Assembly: GCA_036501515.1 (NCBI GenBank)
Contig: DASYAD010000416.1
Coordinates: 1-18,664 of the forward strand
Direction: 5' to 3'
Source: Trebonia sp036501515
GTDB taxonomy: Bacteria; Actinomycetota; Actinomycetes; Streptosporangiales; Streptosporangiaceae
DNA: 18,664 nucleotides
The notes beneath the pieces were generated by a model. It saw only the letters and a list, made by a program, of their open reading frames with translations. It was not told the DNA's origin and searched no databases. Both the position numbers and the translations under genes were made by a program. How positions within the stretch are numbered: position 1 is the stretch's first letter; every line of letters starts with the position of its first letter. Below are positions 14,487 to 18,664 of the stretch, piece by piece.

Positions 14487-15448
14487 CGCTCTGGCCCGAA
14501 ATGGCGGATGCTCGCCCAGGTCGGGGCGAGCTCGGCGGCCGGCCGCCAGACGGCGCTGACCCGCATGCCGACCCGGATATCGTCCAGGGCCACGTCACCA
14601 AGCAGGTGCGGGAAAGGCACGTCGGTGCCGTCGAGCCGGATCCACGCCCAGGCGAACGGCACCGGGGCGGCGGTGCCGTACGGCGGGACGCGGGCCACCG
14701 CGTAAGACACGATGACCCCGCGGCCGGCCACCTCGGTTATGGCCATAGGGCCCGATCCGCAGGCCGGGCAGCGCGGGCGGGGCGGTACGTAGACCGCGGC
14801 GCAGCCGGGGCAGCGGCCGCCCGCGATGCGCCCGCGGCCGAGCCCGCGCAGGAACGACGACAGCACCCGGCCCGGCTCGTAGCGGTAGTGCAGTTCCAGG
14901 TCCGAGGTGAGCGGCGCACCGGGCGCGGCTTCCGGCGGCACCGGGGACGTCCGGGGCTCGTCCCGCCGCCCGGGTGCGTCCGGTCCGTCCTGGGCCGGCG
15001 CACGGCCGGGCCGGAACGCCTCGATGTCGCCGATGCTCCCGCTGCGGTGCTCCCGCCAGACGGCCCGGACACGCAGCCCGGCCGTCATCGCGTCCTCGGT
15101 GCCGGCGTCCACCACGTGCAGCAGCTCGGTGTCGGCGCCGTCGAGGCGGATCAGCGCGAAGGCGAACGGCCGGGGCAGCGGGTGGCCGGGCGCGGGTGCC
15201 GCGACCCAGGTCCAGGAGCGGACCGTGCCCCGCTCGCCGACGCGGACGAACGCACGAGCCGGCTCACCCGAGACGGGGTCGTAGTCGGCCGGCGGCACCA
15301 CCACCCGGCCGTCGGCCGTCCGGCTGCCCCACAGTTCGCACCGGGCCAGGCCGGCCAGGAACCTGCCGGTCGCGCCGCCGACCGTGCGCTGGTAGGCGAA
15401 CCGGACGACATGCTCGGCCCGCAGCGGCTCGTTCACCAGCTCGCTCAC
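14483..15448 (-). CDS. Tandem DUF35 (OB-fold/zinc-ribbon) acyl-CoA-binding protein, first ribbon degenerate
   Basis: This 321-residue protein has two DUF35 units. The second (about 184-321) is complete: an N-terminal helix, a zinc ribbon with Cys213/216 and Cys227/230 (CPGC...CPAC), then an OB fold with VIVSYAVARVPPYG and PFAWAWIRLDGTD. The first (about 9-148) keeps the OB fold (TVRSWTWVAAPAPG, PFAFALIRLDGAD), but its ribbon has only one Cys (CELWGS, residue 37), so zinc binding is lost. A polar Pro/Gly linker joins them. DUF35 proteins bind acyl-CoA and channel it to thiolase-fold partners such as Ltp2. I start at GTG 15448, which forms a GTGA overlap with the upstream stop; longer frames up to 15721 are antisense to that gene's real reading frame. 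Confidence 0.85.
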   Translation of the reverse strand: MSELVNEPLRAEHVVRFAYQRTVGGATGRFLAGLARCELWGSRTADGRVVVPPADYDPVSGEPARAFVRVGERGTVRSWTWVAAPAPGHPLPRPFAFALIRLDGADTELLHVVDAGTEDAMTAGLRVRAVWREHRSGSIGDIEAFRPGRAPAQDGPDAPGRRDEPRTSPVPPEAAPGAPLTSDLELHYRYEPGRVLSSFLRGLGRGRIAGGRCPGCAAVYVPPRPRCPACGSGPMAITEVAGRGVIVSYAVARVPPYGTAAPVPFAWAWIRLDGTDVPFPHLLGDVALDDIRVGMRVSAVWRPAAELAPTWASIRHFGPER

Positions 15449-16614
15449 CCGGTGCCTGCCCGCAGCAGCAGGCAGCCCACGTACGGCAGCGCCCCGACGG
15501 CCACCACCGCCACCCGGGCCGAACCGACCTGGCGGGCGCCCGCCTGGCCGCGCAGCTGGAGGCACGCCTCGTGCACGAACCCCAGCCCGTGCAGGCGGCC
15601 GCCCGAGAGCTGGCCGCCCTGGGTGTTCAGCGGCAGCTCGCCGCCGAGCCCGATCCGCGCTCCGCCCTCGACAAAGGCGCCGCTCTCGCCTGGCTGGCAA
15701 AATCCCAGCGCTTCCAGCCACAGCATGGTCAGGATGCTGAAGCCGTCATACAGGCCGGCCACGTCCACGTCGGCCGGGCGCAGCTGCGTCCGGTTCCAGA
15801 GCTGCCCGGCCGCCCGACGGCCCGGCTGCGGCTCGACGTGCTGCGCGTACTGGGACCGCACGGGCGGGGCGAGCCCGAACGCCTCGACGCGCACCGGCGG
15901 CCGCGGCGCGTCGGCGGTGTAGTCCGCGGCCGACAGGACCACCGCGGTGGCGCCGTCGCAGTGCACGTCGCAGTCGTAGAGCGAGAGCGGGTCGCTGACC
16001 ATCCGGGCCGACTGGTAGTCGGCCATCGTGAGCGGCCCGCGGATCACCGCCAGCGGGTTGAGCTGCGCGTGCCTGCGGGCGGTGAGCGCGATCTGGCCTA
16101 GCTGCTCGCGCGTCGTCCCGAACTCGTGAAAGTGGCGCCGCGCGAGCAGCGCGTAGCCGACCGGACCGGGGCCCTCGCCGAACGCCGTGATCCACGCCGA
16201 CGGGCCTGGCGACGGTATCCGGCCGTCCGCCCGGGCGGCCTGCCGGGCCGATCCCTCGGTCACCGTGCGGTACACCACGACGTGCCGGGCGAGGCCGGCG
16301 CTGACCGCCAGCGAGGCGTTGAGCACCGGTCCGAGCTGGGCCGGCCCCTCGTAGTTGCCCATCAGGTAGTCCGCCGACAGGCCGAGCGCGTCGTAGACCT
16401 CAGCGAGCGACGGCCCGGCGAACGGGGTGCCGATCGACGACCCGCCGCCGGGGTAGGCGGCCAGCCCGGTCACGTCGTCCACGGTCAGGCCGGCGTCGGC
16501 CACGGCGGCCTTGATGGCATCGAGCGTCAGGCTCAGCGGTGAGCGCCCCAGGCTGCGGCCGATCGCGGACTGGCCGATCCCGGAGATGACGACGTCGTCC
16601 TCGAACTTCCTCAA
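15445..16614 (-). CDS. Ltp2-like thiolase-fold protein (probable retro-aldolase partner of DUF35)
   Basis: This 389-residue protein starts VISGIGQSAIGRSLGRSPL, usual for the Ltp/SCP-x thiolase branch. The nucleophile loop is MGNYEGPAQLG (85-95), without Cys. The C-terminal part has VDVAGLYDGFSI (284-294) with a Tyr in the place discussed as catalytic in Ltp2 aldolases, and TQGGQLSGGRLHGLG (331-345), including a His. In steroid side-chain breakdown such proteins cleave a beta-hydroxy acyl-CoA by a retro-aldol reaction with a DUF35 partner, and the next gene encodes exactly such a partner. The start appears to be TTG 16614; AGGAG lies 13 bases upstream, which is far. A four-codon frame (GTG 16625 to TGA 16611) overlaps the TTG. 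It is the first gene of the operon. Confidence 0.82.
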   Translation of the reverse strand: MRKFEDDVVISGIGQSAIGRSLGRSPLSLTLDAIKAAVADAGLTVDDVTGLAAYPGGGSSIGTPFAGPSLAEVYDALGLSADYLMGNYEGPAQLGPVLNASLAVSAGLARHVVVYRTVTEGSARQAARADGRIPSPGPSAWITAFGEGPGPVGYALLARRHFHEFGTTREQLGQIALTARRHAQLNPLAVIRGPLTMADYQSARMVSDPLSLYDCDVHCDGATAVVLSAADYTADAPRPPVRVEAFGLAPPVRSQYAQHVEPQPGRRAAGQLWNRTQLRPADVDVAGLYDGFSILTMLWLEALGFCQPGESGAFVEGGARIGLGGELPLNTQGGQLSGGRLHGLGFVHEACLQLRGQAGARQVGSARVAVVAVGALPYVGCLLLRAGTG

Positions 16615-16638
16615 GCCGCGGTCACAGCTCCTCTAACA

Positions 16639-16650
16639 AAGCGAACGCTT
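16639..16650. promoter_or_regulatory. AAGCG-AA-CGCTT operator candidate before the thiolase operon
   Basis: Perfect 5-bp arms around 2 bases, 24 bp upstream of the TTG start of the Ltp2-like gene and just before its AGAGGAG. Related sites occur at 9469 and 9532. The neighbouring TetR gene at 16825 is a candidate reader. Confidence 0.5.
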
Positions 16651-16764
16651 ACACTGCACCATACTCACAGGACCAGGTCGGCGCCAGGGCTGATCGAACG
16701 AGGGTGATCCCAAACGCCCAGTTCACCACGCCCTGATTGATACCTGGACGCTAAGATGAAAGTA

Positions 16765-16779
16765 TGTGCACACTTACTG
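16765..16779. promoter_or_regulatory. Motif with TGTGCACA core before the TetR gene
   Basis: TGTGCACACTTACTG, 45 bp before the proposed TTG start, shares 12 of 15 positions with 6494-6508. It also contains AAGT/ACTT flanks (16760-16775), typical of operators. It may be an autoregulatory site. Confidence 0.4.
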
Positions 16780-16824
16780 CACTGCAGTCCCCCGCAGGCA
16801 CGACCTTCTCTGAAGCGAGGACAC

Positions 16825-17511
16825 TTGGCTTCTAACTCGGCTGCCGGCCCGGCCCAGCCCGCGGCGGACCCGCCGCGGCGCCGGCGGCTCACCGCTGAGG
16901 CCAGGAAGACCTCCATCCTGGCCTCCGCCAGGCGCGCGTTCAGCGAGACAGGCGACATGAACGGCACCACGATCAAGGTGATCGCCGAACGCAGCGGCAT
17001 CAGCGAGGGCGTGATCTACCGCCACTTCGAAAGCAAGGACCAGCTGTTCTTCGAGGCCGTGGTGGAGCCGCTGCAGCGTGCGGTGGACGAACTGGTGGCC
17101 GCGGCGGAGATCGTGGACAAGGACCAGCCGCTGACGCCGGAACGCCAGCTCGAGACGATGACGGGGCTGTACCGCCAGCTGCTGTCCACGCTGGTGGAAG
17201 TCCTGCCGCTGCTGGGCCTGGTGCTCTTCGGCGACCCGCAGGTGGCCCGGCGGTTCTACCGGGAGAACTTCGCGGTGGCCATGGAGCGGCTGGCCGGAGC
17301 CTGGCGCGATGTCGAGGACCGGCACGGCTTCCCGTCCTCCTCGCCGGACATCGCCGCCCGCGCCGTGCTCGGCATGGCGTTCATGCTCTCGCTGGAGAAG
17401 ACGCACGCGGCCAAGCTCGACCGCGACCGGGCGGTCGCACTGATCAGCGCGGGAACGGTCAAGGGATTCTTCCCGGCCATCCAGCCGACGGAGGGAAGCA
17501 CTGATGTCTGA
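16825..17511 (+). CDS. TetR-family transcriptional regulator
   Basis: This 228-residue regulator has a basic, proline-rich arm, then helix 1 ARKTSILASARRAFSETG, and a helix-turn-helix (about residues 48-68) with TTIKVIAERSGISEGVIYRHF and SKDQLF. The remaining helices form the usual ligand/dimer domain. Its ligand is unknown. The frame opens at ATG 16756, but that start would place the motif at 16765 inside the gene and has no ribosome-binding site; TTG 16825 has GCGAGGA just upstream and yields a normal-length protein. The choice is fairly good but not certain. It diverges from the thiolase operon across 210 bp that hold two palindromic motifs and overlaps the SnoaL-like gene by 8 bp, so it likely controls one or both. 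Confidence 0.85.
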   Translation: MASNSAAGPAQPAADPPRRRRLTAEARKTSILASARRAFSETGDMNGTTIKVIAERSGISEGVIYRHFESKDQLFFEAVVEPLQRAVDELVAAAEIVDKDQPLTPERQLETMTGLYRQLLSTLVEVLPLLGLVLFGDPQVARRFYRENFAVAMERLAGAWRDVEDRHGFPSSSPDIAARAVLGMAFMLSLEKTHAAKLDRDRAVALISAGTVKGFFPAIQPTEGSTDV

Positions 17512-17899
17512 CGAAAACACGGGCGTAGCGGTTGTCACCGAGCTGGCGAAGCGGTTCACGGCGGGCGACGGGGCCGGCGCGATGGCGCTGTTTCACCCGG
17601 GCATCCGGCTCGAGCAGCCCGCGTCCCTGCCGCACGGCGGCTGGCACGAGGGCAAGGACGCAATGGCGGCCATGGGCGCCGTCTTCGGCCAGTACTGGAC
17701 GCGGGTCATCGAGGACCCGCGGATCTTCGGCAGCGACGACCGCGCGGTGCAGGTCACCACGCAGACGTGGACCGCGAAGGCCACCGGGCGGTCGGCGACG
17801 GTCGAGGTAGCGGAGCTGTTCCGCGTCAAGGACGGGCTGATCAGCGAGATCCTGGTGTTCCAGCAGGACACGCACACGCTGCTGGCCACCCTGGACTGA
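17504..17899 (+). CDS. SnoaL-like / NTF2-fold protein, coupled to TetR
   Basis: This 131-residue protein has the NTF2-like plan: helix VAVVTELAKRFTAGDGAGAMALFHPGIRLEQP, then HEGKDAMAAMGAVFGQYW, and strands VQVTTQTWTAK, ATVEVAELFRVKDG and ISEILVFQQDT, which is the typical end. The family acts on polar ring or ketone substrates or binds ligands; the pocket residues do not tell which. ATG 17504 lies within the last codons of the TetR gene (8-bp overlap), preceded by GGAGGGAAGC, so translation is coupled. It ends 11 bp before a tRNA 3'-end fragment. Confidence 0.75.
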   Translation: MSDENTGVAVVTELAKRFTAGDGAGAMALFHPGIRLEQPASLPHGGWHEGKDAMAAMGAVFGQYWTRVIEDPRIFGSDDRAVQVTTQTWTAKATGRSATVEVAELFRVKDGLISEILVFQQDTHTLLATLD

Positions 17900-17910
17900 A
17901 TGGCACGCAC

Positions 17911-17941
17911 AAGGCCAGGGGTTCGAATCCCCTTTGTTTCA
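17911..17941 (+). other. tRNA 3'-end fragment (T-arm plus acceptor strand), attachment-site candidate
   Basis: AGGGG-TTCGAAT-CCCCT (17917-17933) is a canonical 5-bp T-stem with the standard 7-base T-loop, followed by 7 bases TTGTTTC and an A in the discriminator position. No anticodon arm, D-arm or 5' acceptor strand precedes it; the SnoaL gene ends at 17899. Such 3' tRNA pieces are left where integrative elements recombine into tRNA genes. The sequence after it (17942-17993) is clearly richer in A+T than the rest. A stem-loop terminator with T-rich tail is the alternative. Confidence 0.6.
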
Positions 17942-17989
17942 GAAATTTTCGGTGTATCCGTTCGATGAAAAGCGGCTAACTCTCCCGCT

Positions 17990-18664
17990 AGAGTCGATGT
18001 CCCGCAGCCGGAACTCCGGCGCGAGCCGCAGCAGCGCCTGCAGTGCGACTTTGGCCTCGAGGCGGGCCAGCGGCGCGCCCAGGCACAGGTGCGAGCCGTA
18101 GCCGAACCCGTAGTGGGCCTGGTGCGGGCGGCGGACGTCGAAGACGTCAGGGTCGTCCCAGCGGGAAGGGTCGCGGTTGGCGGCGGCGATAATCGTGTAG
18201 ACCATTTCCCCGGCCGCCACCTCAGCATCCCCGAGGGTCAGGTCTTTCACGGCGATCCGCGGGATCATCTGTACCGTGCTCCGCCAGCGCAGCGCCTCTT
18301 CGATCGCGTCGGCCATCAGGGACGGATCAGCCGCCAGCAGCGCCCGCTGGCGGGGATTCTCCTCGAACGCCAGGAGCGCATTGGAAAGCAGCTTGGCGGT
18401 GGTGTCTCACGGCGGTGATCCGGGCCTCGGGCGACGGCGGCGTCATGTCTGATGACGAGGTGCGGGCGGCTGCGGTGCTGCTGCTGGCCGCGGGGTACGA
18501 GTGCTGTCGCCGGCCGCCAGCGGCGCCAGCAACTGCTCCACCACAGCGTCGACCCGCTGCTCCCACCGCGCCGTCGCCCGCCGGGTGAACATCGGCGCCA
18601 GGCACTTGCGCAGCCGGACGTGATCAGCGCCGTCGGTCGAGATCATCGTCGGCGCCTCGAACCA
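17990..18664 (-). pseudogene. Cytochrome P450 pseudogene, scrambled and running off the window
   Basis: The minus strand enters with MISTDGADHVRLRKCLAPMF, the P450 segment around helix C, and continues to LLAPLAAGDS at about 18500. It resumes at about 18408 with DTTAKLLSNALLAF (end of helix I), the ExxR motif in EEALRW, and the haem loop FGYGSHLCLG with the Cys ligand. The expected roughly 100 residues between LAAGD and helix I are missing, and the piece between 18409 and 18495 is in the opposite orientation (separate entry). The C-terminus breaks at about 17993, where ...FRLRDID runs into 18 unrelated, AT-rich codons that stop in the tRNA fragment. Intact family members are about 400 residues. 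A working enzyme is impossible. Confidence 0.8.
18409..18495 (+). pseudogene. Inverted helix-I segment of the P450 pseudogene
   Basis: Read on the plus strand, this stretch encodes LTAVIRASGDGGVMSDDEV then RAAAVLLLAAGYE. This is the conserved P450 stretch that directly precedes the TT-A-K-L-L motif, which is found on the minus strand at 18408. The flanking P450 parts on both sides are on the minus strand, so the segment is flipped in place. It has a stop-free plus-strand frame but no start. Confidence 0.65.

Noticed and set aside
13686..14705. A 339-residue plus-strand frame
   Set aside because: It is antisense to the thiolase-fold/DUF35 genes, with shadow composition only.
15449..15721. N-terminal extension of the DUF35 protein
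   Set aside because: This part overlaps the C-terminus of the Ltp2-like gene on the same strand in another frame and is Arg/Pro/Gly-rich; the GTGA overlap at 15448 is the natural start.
16756..16824. Upstream ATG for the TetR gene at 16756
   Set aside because: There is no ribosome-binding site, the N-terminal 23 residues look unlike TetR, and the start would put the promoter motif inside the gene.
1..18664. CRISPR arrays, rRNA genes, complete tRNA genes, transposases
   Set aside because: No regularly spaced repeats, no rRNA-like stretches, no complete cloverleaf and no transposase or integrase motif were seen on either strand.

Overview
The window is high-GC DNA with frequent GTG and TTG starts. 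It carries an F420-type luciferase-like oxidoreductase, an NDMA-type nicotinoprotein alcohol dehydrogenase (a family tied to mycofactocin), SnoaL/NTF2-like proteins, TetR regulators and Ltp/DUF35 proteins. Together these point to an Actinomycetota chromosome, probably a soil actinomycete or a genome bin of one. I cannot fix the genus. Most intact genes look catabolic: activation and cleavage of CoA-linked, steroid-, terpene- or acyl-like substrates.

Layout. 1-2445: the end of an unidentified gene, a chimeric remnant (molybdopterin 4Fe-4S head joined to an alpha/beta-hydrolase-like tail), an intact NAD(P)-binding epimerase-like gene, a long bidirectional hairpin, and two more remnants (a secreted-protein tail and a TetR body). 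2446-5338: a two-module VOC protein, divergent across an 18-bp palindrome from a compact operon of a UGSC-family protein (Cys form, CGSC), a conserved 326-aa partner and a small NifU-like CxxC protein. 5373-7465: a short-chain dehydrogenase collapsed to its two ends, a luciferase-like monooxygenase, a SnoaL-like protein, a 65-aa membrane protein and a weak remnant. 7487-12358: divergent operons, amidohydrolase + SDR on the minus strand and alcohol dehydrogenase + acyl-CoA ligase on the plus strand, with several palindromes between them. 12310-16614: a minus-strand operon of four genes coupled by 4-bp stop/start overlaps: an Ltp2-like thiolase-fold protein, a double-DUF35 protein and two further thiolase-fold proteins. 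16825-17899: TetR regulator + SnoaL-like protein. 17911-18664: the 3' end of a tRNA without its 5' part, then a scrambled cytochrome P450 pseudogene that runs off the window.

How the genes may work together (inference): the ligase would make an acyl-CoA, the dehydrogenases and amidohydrolase would process alcohol/ketone/hydrolysable intermediates, and the Ltp/DUF35 operon would perform aldol or thiolytic C-C cleavage of a CoA-bound side chain. Related palindromes (AAGCG-N2-CGCTT type) occur before the amidohydrolase/alcohol dehydrogenase operons and before the thiolase operon, suggesting shared control.

Two themes deserve attention. One is the UGSC/partner/NifU-like operon, whose biochemistry is to my knowledge unknown. 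The other is the density of genes broken by internal deletion, end-to-end fusion or, in the P450, an apparent in-place inversion. These could be real genome decay or assembly/amplification chimeras, and reads would decide.
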